From Isoetes taiwanensis (taxonomy: Eukaryota > Streptophyta > Lycopodiopsida > Isoetales > Isoetaceae): a DNA stretch of 64,000 nt. Both the position numbers and the translations under genes were made by a program. Under the pieces are notes generated by a model that saw only the letters and a list, made by a program, of their open reading frames with translations, was not told where the DNA came from and searched no databases. Shown here in pieces: positions 36,287 to 47,651 of the stretch. The stretch is from assembly GCA_021234155.1 (NCBI GenBank), contig JAJEKV010000002.1, forward strand, positions 13,739,428 to 13,803,427. The letters are read 5' to 3'. Numbering within the stretch: position 1 is the stretch's first letter; each line of letters starts with the position of its first letter.

Positions 36287-39200
36287 TTTTATGCTTATAA
36301 GCAGTAACAGTCAGCTCAACATCATAAATAACCTGTAATTTAATCCAGAATGTCGAAATGGTATGCCCCCCATGCAAACATCTATTTCTATGTTTCCAAA
36401 TATTCCATAAAGCTATAAAAGAAATAGAGTTTTTAACTTTATTATCAGAAATAAGAAAGTTAACAATACTTCTTGGTCTGCTAATTTGGAAAACATGTTC
36501 AAACCAGATCCAGAAAGAGGTTAGCTTTGGACATGAGAAGATATGGTCAATATCCTCAATATTATTGCAGAGGAGAGGGCAAGATGGACTTAAAACAGGA
36601 TTATTTGTGACATTAGCATTAGCATACGAGGAGTGTCTACACAAAGTCTCCAAATTGGGAATACTCTTGTTTGCAAGCAGCCAGATAAAATAGGATATTT
36701 TAGGAGCACAGTATGAATTCCATACATTCTTAAAGAGAGAGATCCCAGATTCAGTTGGAATATTCCAGTAAAGGCAAGCTTTGGAGATTTGATTGGAATT
36801 TGTCAAGAATTTATAGATAAGGCCAACTTTATAAAGATATTTACCTTTGTGATTCCAATCAATAAGAGCTGAGGCAGATCCAAGCAAACTATAGGAAGAC
36901 ACCTTATTTAAAATATACTTAAAGAGTGCCCTGGTCAAGAGGGTACCATTGACTCTGGCTTTGAATCTAGTCCAAGTAATCCATCTGCCATTAAGCCAAA
37001 TATCTCCCAATGTTGTGATGCCAGCAGATGTCCATTTCTTATATATTCTAGGATGATTGATTGCCAAGGGTACCAAATTAGCTTTAGCCAGAGCAGGATT
37101 CCAAAAGATAGTCATTCCCTTGTGAGCCTGACTAATAGCACTATGGCAATAGGCAGTATGCACATTATTCCAAGCAGTAATAAGATTTCTCATTAAAGGA
37201 GACGAATTGGCTGCTGGCTTAAGCCTATTGAAAGCAGAAGATGGCAGAGCATGTTCAATTGTAGAATGACCCTCTATTGTGCTTTTGTTCAGCCAGAAAT
37301 AGATAAATTTAGCAGCAGGATTATCTTGATTGAGCAAGGCCCTCCAAACATATTTACCTGCTAGAGCATAACCCTGGAGTTGAAGATTTTTGCAGCCTAA
37401 ACCCCCTGCCATTTTACTCTGAGTGACATATTTCCAACTAACCATATGATTTTTGCCCCAAATGAAGTTTCTGATTATCTTTTCAATCTGTAAGTAAATG
37501 CATTTGGGAGCAAGCAGTGCAGATGAAAAATAGATATGAGAACTTGCAAGCACAGAAGATGCAATGATTGTTCTGCCTGCAATTGAAAGACAACTGCCAT
37601 AGTTTTTAAGCTTCTTTCTAATTTTTGAGACAATAGGAGACCAGAGATCTTTAATTGAAATGTCAAGGGCTAAAGGCATTCCTAACAAAGTGGAAGTCTG
37701 ATTTACTGGAATGCATTTAATGCCTAAGATATGAGGCTGATCACTAGCTCCAATAATTACACATTTGTCCATATTAAGGTAGATACCAGATGCTGCACTA
37801 AAATCTTTTAAGATCTTGATGAAGAATTCAATATTACTAACATCATTCTGTAAGAAGCTGAAGGAGTCATCTGCATACTGCAGCATAGTGAGTTGTGAAT
37901 CTCCCCCTGGCATGTTTAAGCCTTTCAAATTACCACTATTTTGATGATGCATGATAATTTTGGTAAGCTGCTCAGCCACAGTGATAAACAGATATGGAGC
38001 CAAAGGGCATCCTTGTCTCACACCTTTTTGTAAATTGAAGAATTTGCCAGGAGAGCCATTAACTAGGATTGCAGATTGAGCACGAGCATTAAGCCCCATG
38101 ATAAGATCAATAATTTTGGAAGGAATTCCTATTTTCTTCAGAGAGAGAATCAAGAAGTCCCACCTCACAGTATCAAAAGCCTTGGAAAAATCTAACTTGA
38201 GGAGAACAGAATTTTGATTCGAGATTCTGGCCCAGTGCAAGCCCTCCATAGCAGCAATATAATTATCCAATATGAACCTGTTAGGAAGGAAAGCAGATTG
38301 ATGCTTACTGATATTCTTTTGCAAAAAACCCTTGATTCTATTTGCTAAAATCTTGGCACAGATTTTGTAGGTTGAATTGGTCAAGGAAATTGGTCTCCAC
38401 TCATTGAACATAGAAGGACTATCCATTTTTGGGATAAGAGAGATAAACCCTGAGGAGATAGCAGGGTGAAGATGATTATTGAGCCAAAAACCATGCACCA
38501 TAGATGTAAGATCAAATTTAAATTCCTCCCAGAAATGAAGGAAAAATTCTGGAGGCAGGCCATCAGTACCTGGGCTTTTACCTTTGGCAAGGCTGGTAAG
38601 AGTAAATTTAATTTCCTCTTCAGAGGGGAGAAGTTCCACATTGGGAGATAAAGGATCAATGATATTATCTGGAATGGAATTTAAAAGATCAATGAAATCA
38701 GAAGCAGGAGCATCAGACCATGGGATATCAGAGTTGGATGCAAAAATATTACAATATTTAGAGTAGAAGAAGTCAGCAATGTCTTTGGGTGAATCAAGAG
38801 TATTGCCCTGATCACTGGTAATAGAAGTGAGCTGACTCTTGAGGAGCCTATTTTTAGCAACTCTAAAGAAGAATTTGGAGTTGCTACTATCCATTGAGGA
38901 ATAGAATTTTACTTTGGACCTGATGGCAGCACCTTTGGCCTCTAAATCTTCAATGTTTTTAATTGATTGCTCCAGAGCACTTTCTTGCAAGTGTAAAACA
39001 GGATTAAGAGCATCAGATTGGAGATTTAGCCTGACTGTCTGGATTTGCATAAGATAGTTTATTTTTTCTGCTCTCTTTCTCTCCCAATCAGATCTGGACC
39101 ATTCTTTAATCCATGACTTGGAAGATTTAACTTTAACATAAAAATCTTTCATAGATGAGCGAGCTCTGATTTTAGGTAAACTGACATAATAGGACTTAAA

Positions 39201-39992
39201 TTCATTGCAAAATTTCTCATTGCTGAGCAAGGAACAATTGAATTTAAAAGGAATATTCCCTGATTTCTTAACCGATAGGAGTTGCTTAGTTTCAAGAAAT
39301 TGAGGCTGATGATCCGAGACTGAAGTTTTCTCATCACTGAAAACAAGGCAATTATCCCAGAAATCATGGCTAGAATTATTTATATAAAATCTGTCTAGAG
39401 CACAGAAGACTCTGGAGTTGCCCTTTTGTTTATTAGACCAAGTGTATTTGGCTGTGGAAGAGGGAATATGAGTAAATAGGAAAGTATCCAAAAGGCTCCC
39501 CCAATTTAATTTCTCAGCCACTGTCATATTAATATTTTTCCCCACCTTAAAGTCCCAGGATGGGGTATTGTTAAAGTCACCAGCCAATATCCATGAAACA
39601 GAATTATGATCAAGAAGCCAAGTTTTGATATCAAGCCATAGTTTTTCTCTTTCTTTAGAGCTTGTGGAAGCATATATATTGATGATGCCAAATTGGGAAT
39701 CATTGTGGTTAAAGATTACAGCCTGCCAACTCTTACAGGGGCTATTGTAGATCAATGTATGAGTAATATTTTTCCAAATAATAATTAGGCCACCAGAGGT
39801 CATGGTGGCATCAATCCAAAGAGAAGAGAATCCAGGGCCAATCCAATTTGCTAAATTAGAACATTCGAAATTTGGGAGTCTAAGCTCTTGGAGGAGAATG
39901 ATATCTGCATGATAATCCTTGATTTGAGAAATAGCCCTTCTTCTTTTGACAGGTCCTTTAATACCCCTCAAGTTCCATGTCATTATCTTCAT
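36150..39992 (-). CDS. LINE ORF2: endonuclease, reverse transcriptase, zf-RVT
   Basis: A single open frame of 1280 residues. The N-terminal APE-like endonuclease has WNLRG (6-10), E36 in LLQELRLP, AGDFNN with D139/N141, and SDH with D227/H228. The RT domain has AKGKSPGTDGLPPEFF (about 470), RPISLTN, LDFSKAFDTV (D601), RQGCPLAPYLF (about 660) and the catalytic YADD (706-709). The C-terminal zinc-binding RT domain (NSYCAPKISYFIWLLANKSI ... CPLLC ... DHIFSCP) is at about 1075-1160, followed by NIWKHRNRCLHGG. All catalytic residues I can check are present. The protein nicks target DNA and reverse-transcribes LINE RNA. The start is the first ATG after ORF1; 34 nt separate the two ORFs. Confidence 0.93.
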   Translation of the reverse strand: MKIMTWNLRGIKGPVKRRRAISQIKDYHADIILLQELRLPNFECSNLANWIGPGFSSLWIDATMTSGGLIIIWKNITHTLIYNSPCKSWQAVIFNHNDSQFGIINIYASTSSKEREKLWLDIKTWLLDHNSVSWILAGDFNNTPSWDFKVGKNINMTVAEKLNWGSLLDTFLFTHIPSSTAKYTWSNKQKGNSRVFCALDRFYINNSSHDFWDNCLVFSDEKTSVSDHQPQFLETKQLLSVKKSGNIPFKFNCSLLSNEKFCNEFKSYYVSLPKIRARSSMKDFYVKVKSSKSWIKEWSRSDWERKRAEKINYLMQIQTVRLNLQSDALNPVLHLQESALEQSIKNIEDLEAKGAAIRSKVKFYSSMDSSNSKFFFRVAKNRLLKSQLTSITSDQGNTLDSPKDIADFFYSKYCNIFASNSDIPWSDAPASDFIDLLNSIPDNIIDPLSPNVELLPSEEEIKFTLTSLAKGKSPGTDGLPPEFFLHFWEEFKFDLTSMVHGFWLNNHLHPAISSGFISLIPKMDSPSMFNEWRPISLTNSTYKICAKILANRIKGFLQKNISKHQSAFLPNRFILDNYIAAMEGLHWARISNQNSVLLKLDFSKAFDTVRWDFLILSLKKIGIPSKIIDLIMGLNARAQSAILVNGSPGKFFNLQKGVRQGCPLAPYLFITVAEQLTKIIMHHQNSGNLKGLNMPGGDSQLTMLQYADDSFSFLQNDVSNIEFFIKILKDFSAASGIYLNMDKCVIIGASDQPHILGIKCIPVNQTSTLLGMPLALDISIKDLWSPIVSKIRKKLKNYGSCLSIAGRTIIASSVLASSHIYFSSALLAPKCIYLQIEKIIRNFIWGKNHMVSWKYVTQSKMAGGLGCKNLQLQGYALAGKYVWRALLNQDNPAAKFIYFWLNKSTIEGHSTIEHALPSSAFNRLKPAANSSPLMRNLITAWNNVHTAYCHSAISQAHKGMTIFWNPALAKANLVPLAINHPRIYKKWTSAGITTLGDIWLNGRWITWTRFKARVNGTLLTRALFKYILNKVSSYSLLGSASALIDWNHKGKYLYKVGLIYKFLTNSNQISKACLYWNIPTESGISLFKNVWNSYCAPKISYFIWLLANKSIPNLETLCRHSSYANANVTNNPVLSPSCPLLCNNIEDIDHIFSCPKLTSFWIWFEHVFQISRPRSIVNFLISDNKVKNSISFIALWNIWKHRNRCLHGGHTISTFWIKLQVIYDVELTVTAYKHKNGDSQIDNCWLSIGNFSGAYGFFKLFCNQTLSNSEYVHARLSEEL

Positions 39993-40026
39993 GACATAAA
40001 ATGAGAGACAGATGGAAGGAAGGAGA

Positions 40027-42605
40027 CTAGATGAATTTCCTAGATTGGCTTCTAGTGGATCTTTTAGATTGATGTCTAGTGTTGGAAGCTGGGGTGTCTA
40101 ATATTGAGACAGATTTTCTAATATTAATCCCTTTCCTGCTTGGTTTAACATTTTTATGCTTTGATGCATTTGGAGCAGAGAAGGATAAAAAATTATCATC
40201 ATCCCAATGATTTGCTAAGGCAGATAAGACATTTTCATTATTGTTCTCTTTCTCACTGTAGTCAGAGTCAATAAAGTGTGAACATGTCCAGAATTTAGAT
40301 TGGCAACATGAATAATTAACTTCTTGAGGTGTTACCACAGAATTATTATTAATTTCAATTAGACAAGGAGTTTGGTTTAGATCTTGCCTGGAATTTTTGT
40401 CTCCTGCCACCATATCATCTTGAGCATGTGATTGAGTTGAAATCTGATCCAAATGACCTGAACTAGATTCCTTTAAATCTGTGACACCTTGATGCTTTGT
40501 TTTATCTGTTATGTTATCCAGATTGCTCTCTAACTTATGATCCAACTTCAGTATTCCATTATCCATACCATTAACCATAGTATTGATTTCCTGACCAACT
40601 CGAGCTGTCTCATTTTCCACTTGTAACTCAGAAAGTTGACTGGCAATTTTCTCAGAAATAGTAATGGGGGGAAGTGGAATTGCAGGGGATGAACATGGAG
40701 ATAGATCAATTAAAGGACTAAGAGGTTGCACAGAGTTTACATTTGGAGGAGGAATACAAGAAGTGAAAAATGAATTAGGCTTGGCCACTGGAGTGGAAGA
40801 ATGACTAGAATTGGCAGATTTAGGCTCTTCAATATCTGCACAGTTCTCACCATTTATGTCAGTCAAAATCTTATACCTGTTAGAGCATATTACCTTGTCA
40901 GAAGAGGCATCAACTACCTTTTTGATGCTATGGAGATGATTTTTGACATTTTCCTGAACAGTTGTTTCCTTGAATGGAATCTGAGAAGTGTCCATTTTGT
41001 TTTTATTTTCCATAATTAATAACTCCTCATTCTTTCCTGTTTCAGAGAGGACCACTGGAGAATTGATCTTTAAACCACTTAAAGGTTTCTTGGAGAATCC
41101 TTGCAGTTCATGTAGTGCTGTCTTCTTATTTGGAGCTGCAATTGCCCTAGAATCTTCAAGAATGTTACTTAAAGTCTTGTGCAGATCGAAGTGCATTGGA
41201 TTTTTTCCTTTGGCAATCCATTTGTTGTGATCATTAATTCCATTTGCTTTCACCTGATTACCAGAGGCCTTGGAATTTGTATGGTGGAAAAAATCCCCTC
41301 TATTTAGAATTTTGATCCCACCAGATATGTGAAATTTATCATTTGACACTTCTGAAAAATCTGATTCTTGTGAAGCAATATTCTGCCTTTGTTGCCTTTT
41401 CTTTTCAATTCTTCTTTTACTCCCATTTGATTTGATCCAAAAAGATTGATTCTTCTGGCCAACTTGATTTTGATCAAGTTCATGATTTCCAGAATTAAAA
41501 TTCCTTATATCTTTCCTGATCTCCCTTGGAACCTTAGCTGGTAAGTCCACTTCCCCATCTCCACTTGCAGATTTTTGAACTTGTCCAACAATATATTGAC
41601 AAGTATTAGAAGAGAAATGCCTTGAGTTACAACTTGGGCAGAAAGTAGGCAATCCAATCCATCTTAACTGAAATTTAATTTCTTTGCCAAAGAAATCTAC
41701 TATAGGAATGGATAGAGGAACAGGCTTGGAGATGTCCAGTTGGATATAACATTTTGGGGCCTTGTATGGAGAGTATTCAGAAGAAATATATGTTCCAATG
41801 GAATTGAAAATGGTTGAGAAACAGTCTTCATTCCAGTAAATAGGGCTAAGATCACTCATATTGACCGAGGCAATATAGAATTTACCAAAGTCATTAGGAG
41901 ATAAATGAGGATCCCATTTGATGAAAACCAACTGAAAGGTTTCAAAGGTTGATCCGGGCGTTTTAAAAGAAAATTGGCAGTTCGAGAATTGGCACATTCA
42001 ACTAGAAGATAGGGATAATTGAGCCAGAAAATTGAGTTGATGATAACCCCTTTATTAAGCTTCTGAAGGTGATCCCATAGCTTTTCCAAATTAATCCCCA
42101 CTTTATCAACACAAATTACCACAGCAGTTGAAGAAAGAGAGCTAATTCTTGATGCTATTAGAGGGGAATCAAGTTTGATACCTCTGAACAGCTGAACATT
42201 GGGTTGAGCTCGAGATTGCAAGTTATTGAATTCTTCAACTAGTTGCTGGTCTGAGAGAACAGGTTGAGCAGGCCTAGCATTTCCATATGGAATGGGAACT
42301 CCTTCAGCATTAAGAGGTGGTGGAATACCATTGGGACCCGGATCCTTAGAGAGGTTATCCCAGGATGGAACATTCGAGGATAAATGGAGCATATCTTTAG
42401 AAATAAAATTTAAATCAGAAAAATCCCCAAATTTGAGAGCATTAGAAGAATTTTGATGATAAAAACTTAACTGGGCAAGAAGATCGGAGCGCTCTGACGA
42501 AGAAAGAAGCATAAACTTGTGGAGTAAAATGAGGGAATTTGCTTTTAGGTTTTTTGAGATATTCGAATTTTTTTGGGTAAGGGTTTTTTGGACAATTTGT
42601 GACAT
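40027..42605 (-). pseudogene. LINE ORF1 (RNA-binding, DUF4283-like plus zinc knuckle), one frameshift
   Basis: Two overlapping frames (42605-41856, 249 codons, and 41997-40027, 656 codons) read as one ORF1 of about 860 residues broken by a single frameshift around 41930-41990. The second frame holds YWNEDCFSTIFNSIGTYISS, resembling the DUF4283/RRM-like segment of plant LINE ORF1 proteins, then a CX2C.X3.H.X5.C zinc knuckle (CPSCNSRHFSSNTC), then a long polar, Ser/Asn-rich tail ending in basic residues. ORF1 proteins of this type bind LINE RNA. The frameshift region has short A/T runs, so sequencing error is possible. Confidence 0.8.
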
Positions 42606-45600
42606 TTTGGAAAAGATCAGGTAAAAACAGCAGAGGACCAGAAAAAGGAAAGGGATAGAAAGGAAGAGAAATTAAGAAGATCCTAAGGCAAAGAGATTAA
42701 ATTAAAGCAAAGATGAAATTGAAAATGAAGGCAATACCCAACACCATACCATTGAGAGCACCCGGATCTAGATATCCGATTCCCCCAAGAGAGTCTCATT
42801 GTAGACTTTAACTGTAATTTTGTGTTGTATATTCTCTCTGTAGACCCTGAAGATGCCTGTAGCAGCAATATCTTTGTGTCCAACAAACTCTTCCAACCAA
42901 GACTCAACAATTTGGGTTTCAAATTCTGCACAGCTCGGTGAGAATGAGTATTCTGTTTGAAATAGATTTTCTGGGAAAATTTGATTGCCAATTAAACTGT
43001 TCCAAAGGTCGGATTCTTTCCCCTGAAGAAAACCACAGATAATCTTCGATTCCTGCCACAAGATTGCAAAAATTTTGCAGTCCATTTGTTGCTAGATCAT
43101 CCTGATGCTAACCCTCTACAGGGGTAGCAAGCAGTAAGCACAATTTACGATCGATTTGAGGTAGAATTGGCCAGTCTCAAGCAGATTTTCCAAGAAATAG
43201 GTTCAAACTGAAAAAACCGCCTTTTTCAAGAAAATAGGCGCTCGACATTTTTTCCTCTCATTTGCATATAAAATTTGTAAGCTAAGCAGCAAATGCATAG
43301 TTAAGGCTTTTGAAGGAGTTTGTATCATGTTATATTATATTGAATGGTGAATGTCGATAGGGAGAATTATTTAGAGTTTAAAACTCTAAATGGTTATATG
43401 AAACATAGAGAAGTCTGAGTATTTGCAAAATTGCCTTTCATTTAAAACCATAGATCATTAGCTAAGACATGCATGGTTTTATACAGGTGCATCGAAACTT
43501 CCGTGTTCTCGGTTGAAGTTATCATCTGCGAGAATTAACTTGGGGCTTTCCATGGTAATTCTTAATGGGTAAGGTTGCCAAATTAAGTCGATCTACATTA
43601 AGAAAATAGTAATTTTGAATGTGAAGCAAAGTTGATGATACAGAGCAGTGATTGGAATGCCATTAGATTAGCTGTAATATGTCATATAGCCTTAGTGTAG
43701 CAGACGTGGTTGAAGGCATTTGTAGTTGTAACAATTTTACCAGCTTACATGCTACATGGTTCACAAAAGAAACAGGAACACGAGGACTCAGTAATTGACT
43801 TATTTTCTGTTATCTAATACCTTCTACTAAAGTTTTGGCATTCCTTGCAGCCACATTATGCTTCTCAAAGCGAATTTTGAATTGTGTTGCATTGAGATGC
43901 TGCAATTTCTATAGGCTTTTCCAACTGCATAAATAATGTTCAGAATCACTTTATATAGTGAATTTCCATATGCGCTAGAGTATTTGTTGAAGCTGATTAT
44001 TATCCGAGTAGTTTTTGTGCCATGAAAGAACAACATGTTGCCATGAAACTTAGCAATGGTCAAAAAAAAAAAAAAAAAAAAAACATTTTCTGTGCGAGAC
44101 ATTAACAAATCAATCAAAACTTTTCTGACTTCTGGTTGTTGGATTTAACCTGCTATTTTCTACAGGATTTTTATCATTGGTAAGAAAATCATGGTGGAGC
44201 AATTGAGTAGCCTCTCTATTTTCAGATGCATTCGTTTCAAAAAGGCTGCCAACTTTGTCCCCTTATTCTTACCTCGGTTGAACCCGTGACCTCCCAACTC
44301 CAATCTTAAGCGCTAATCAACACACCAAGTTTTCTTGAACGTAGTATATATATTTTTCATATTTCTTATGCACATGTAGTACCCTATTTTCTTTGCATAG
44401 CAACTTTTATATTAAAGTGCACTATGAAGACTTGAACCCTTAACCTCCCATCACCCAGCCAAACGCTTTACCAACATGGTAAGCCACCGTTTAGGGCATA
44501 TAATGGTCTCTTATTATACTTAACCAATAGTGTCTCTAATTCTTTAGAAAGACTCCTCGCCTACCATCACTCTTCCCTAAACTAACGCTACGGTGGCAAC
44601 AACTCACCGGACTTGTGCAACCATGGTGAGCTAGGGATAGCCTAAGAGTTATTATCATCAATCGGAATGTTTCCAACCATATTGACAAACGCTCACGCGA
44701 AAGCGATGGAAGGAAGGGGATTTCCAGGTGATGGAGTCGCCATGGAAGGGGGATTTCTCGTATTTATACGATGGGAGCATCGTATAGATTAAGAAAGAGA
44801 CACGCAATATTTGCATATAAAATTTGTAAGCTAAGCAGCAAATGCATAGTTAAGGCTTTTGAAGGAGTTTGTATCATGTTATATTATATTGAATGGTGAA
44901 TGTCGATAGGGAGAATTATTTAGAGTTTAAAACTCTAAATGGTTATATGAAACATAGAGAAGTCCGAGTATTTGCAAAATTGCCTTTCATTTAAAACCAT
45001 AGATCATTAGCTAAGACATGCATGGTTTTATACACAGTGCATCGAAACTTCCGTGTTCTCGGTTGAAGTTATCATCTCGAGAATTAACTTGGGGCTTTCC
45101 ATGGTAATTTTAATGGGTAAGGTTGCCAAATTAAGTCGATCTACATTAAGAAAATAGTAATTTTGAATGTGAAGCAAAGTTGATGATACAGAGCGAAAGT
45201 TGATTGGAATGCCATTAGATTAGCTGTAATATGTCATATAGCCTTAGTGTAGCGTGGCGTGGTTGAAGGCATTTGTAGTTGTAACAATTTTACCGACTTA
45301 CATGCTACATGGTTCACAAAAGAAACAGGAACACGAGGACTCAGTAATTGACTTATTTTCTGTTATCTAATACCTTCTACTAAAGTTTTGGCATTCCTTG
45401 CAGCCACATTATGCTTCTCAAAGCGAATTTTGAATTGTGTTGCATTGAGATGCTGCAATTTCTATAGGCTTTTCCAACTGCATAAATAATGTTCAGAATC
45501 ACTTTATATAGTGAATTTCCATATGCGCTAGAGTATTTGTTGAAGCTGATTATTATCCGAGTAGTTTTTGTGCCATGAAAGAACAACATGTTGCCATGAA

Positions 45601-45831
45601 ACTTAGCAGTGTCAAAAAAAAAAAAAAAAAAAAAAACATTTTCTGTGCGAGACATTAACAAATCAATCAAAACTTTTCTGACTTCTGGTTGTTGGATTTA
45701 ACCTGCTATTTTCTACAGGATTTTTATCATTGGTAAGAAAATCATGGTGGAGCAATTGAGTAGCCTCTCTATTTTCAGATGCATTCGTTTCAAAAAGGCT
45801 GCCAACTTTGTCCCCTTATTCTTACCTCTTA

Positions 45832-47651
45832 CAAGACAGGCATGCGGCGGCGTTGCCGCCGCATTGGTTAAACGCCAAATGGTTTTGGTGGATCAGGTTT
45901 TAATATATCGTAGATACAAATAATATCGTTTGAGCTGAGTTGTATTTCTATATGGTGTTGGGAGTTAGTGATAACTGATATATGAATTATGTTTGTTTGC
46001 ACAAAGTACAATTTAAAGTTAGTGATAACTGATATATGAATTATGTCTGTTTGCACAAAGTACAATTTAATGTCATACATGCAGTTTCATTTGCCTTTTT
46101 CTAAGAGTTGGACTTTCCCCAACTAGTACCTGGATTCTAGACTAGCCTTGAAAAGCGCAGTCTCTTTCTCAAGGTAAGATTGATACAACCTGTTTTCTGC
46201 ATCACATTCACATAAAAAAAAAATTAAATTAATCACATAGCCTTCTCTTTATTCCAAAGGAGCATGCTCGGAATGCAAGAGTTGGACGGATTGTTACACT
46301 TTCAACCTGTTTTTTTTTTGCAAAAGTTCAGAGCAAAGGCAGAACAACGACCTCTAAATCGAGATTCTTACCTGGCAAGCTATTGTCGGGTAAGACATAA
46401 AGGCCAGCAGGCTTTGTCTTAGCCACTATACATTCTCAGATTTCTCTATTCTTGCACAAATGATCCACATAACTTATAGATTAATTACAAAGGACCCAGA
46501 CGAAAAAAGAGGTAATAATATAGGCCAGCAAGAAAGTGTATGGAGAAGAGGGAGATGGCAATCGGGATCTCTTATAGAACTATTGACAAATGGAAAGCTC
46601 TGCCATTAGCATGTAGAACTATTAACAAATGGGAAGTTCAGTTATTAGCAAGTTTGGCGCTCAAGTAAGTAGGCGCTTCAAATAGTTGGCTTACGTAAAG
46701 CTTTCAAGTAGAGATCAGCAATGGTTGCATGCAAGGTAGTGCTAGATTTTCGGATTTCAAGCTTGCCGCTCCGGATTTCCAATCACAGATTTTTTTGGCA
46801 AATGGATTTGGCTTTAGGTTAGCTAGAAATTTAAGTCTCCAGATTTCAACTTTCTCCTTCTCGCAAAGATATCTCCCATCTAAGGTGAAGCTTGTAGCCG
46901 ATGCCACCGAATTCATCTTCACATAAATTTTCTTGGCCCAATCTATCCAAAATGCTCGCGCCCGAATGAAAACCCCTGTTTGCTACAAAATCTCCCCGCT
47001 TCCATGTTTCCGGATACATTCTAACACACCACCTATAGCTTAAAGTGGCAAACCAAAATGAAGAAAGCAAGCGTAAGAAATGGAACCTCATGATAAAACC
47101 GATGTCTTCTCGCTGAACGGAGAACCCAAGCTCGGCTATGGTGCCTTTAAGACCCTCCACCTCTTTAAAACCTCCGATACCTCAAACACCGTGGCGGAAC
47201 CGCAACAGTCAATCTACTCAAGGGGCTCTTGCTTGGAATTAGCTCATCTAGTTTATTGGATGAAAAATCACCTACGCCGGCCTGCAAAGGGCAACTTTAA
47301 ATATCTTAAAAAAGACGGGGGTCTTCAAAACACTAGCACACAACTTACTTACTTTGTCTCAACTCTAACCTTCCGTGCCCTCATACCGGTTTAAGACCCT
47401 CGTTTTTAAGCGCCAGATTTCTCTCTCTCGATCCAAGCCCAAAGCAAGGCGTCCATAGCCAAGCTCCACCGGACGCTAAAGCCCCGTTTCTGCTTAACCT
47501 GAAGAAATCCTGGCCCTCCATCCCAATCTAACTTGCTGACGTGGAATTTTTTCCCCTGTACACGTCATCTTTTTCTTGCTCCACGTCACTTTTTTTTCCT
47601 CAAGCCACGTCACATTTCAAAAACACCTACATAATTTTATATGATGAGAGA
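45832..47651 (-). mobile_element. Non-autonomous Helitron-like element with CTTG 3' end
   Basis: Comparison with R1 copy 1 (1083/1084) shows a 1820-bp insertion precisely between A and T with no target duplication. On the minus strand it starts TCTCTCATCATAT and ends with the hairpin GCGGCGGC-AAC-GCCGCCGC (45844-45862) then ATGCCTGTCTTG. The TC start, A|T target and hairpin about 12 nt from the 3' end are Helitron hallmarks. The last four bases are CTTG instead of the canonical CTRR. No Rep or helicase is encoded; the interior is non-coding or captured. Confidence 0.8.
47537..47611. promoter_or_regulatory. Four phased TGACGTGG-type (bZIP) sites
   Basis: ACGT cores at 47539, 47562, 47583 and 47607 sit in TGACGTGG or its reverse complement (one is ACACGTCAT), spaced 23, 21 and 24 bp. 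Plant bZIP factors bind TGACGTGG. The cluster lies within 115 bp of the 5' end of the Helitron-like element, and promoter capture is possible. Confidence 0.5.

Larger units (their letters stand above)
35290..43259 (-). mobile_element. Full-length L1-type LINE
   Basis: The 13-bp direct repeat ATTTGCATATAAA flanks the element exactly (35277-35289 and 43260-43272). The 3' end on the minus strand is a 26-base A tail (T run 35290-35315). The length is about 7.97 kb, with a ~650-bp 5' untranslated region, ORF1, ORF2 and ~440 bp after ORF2 that hold an extra ORF. The perfect TSD and long tail indicate a fairly recent insertion. Confidence 0.95.
34741..44275 (+). repeat. Tandem unit 2, split by the LINE
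   Basis: Bases 34741-35289 and 43260-44275 together form one unit once the LINE and one copy of its 13-bp target duplication are removed. The unit boundary sequences match unit 1. Confidence 0.9.
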
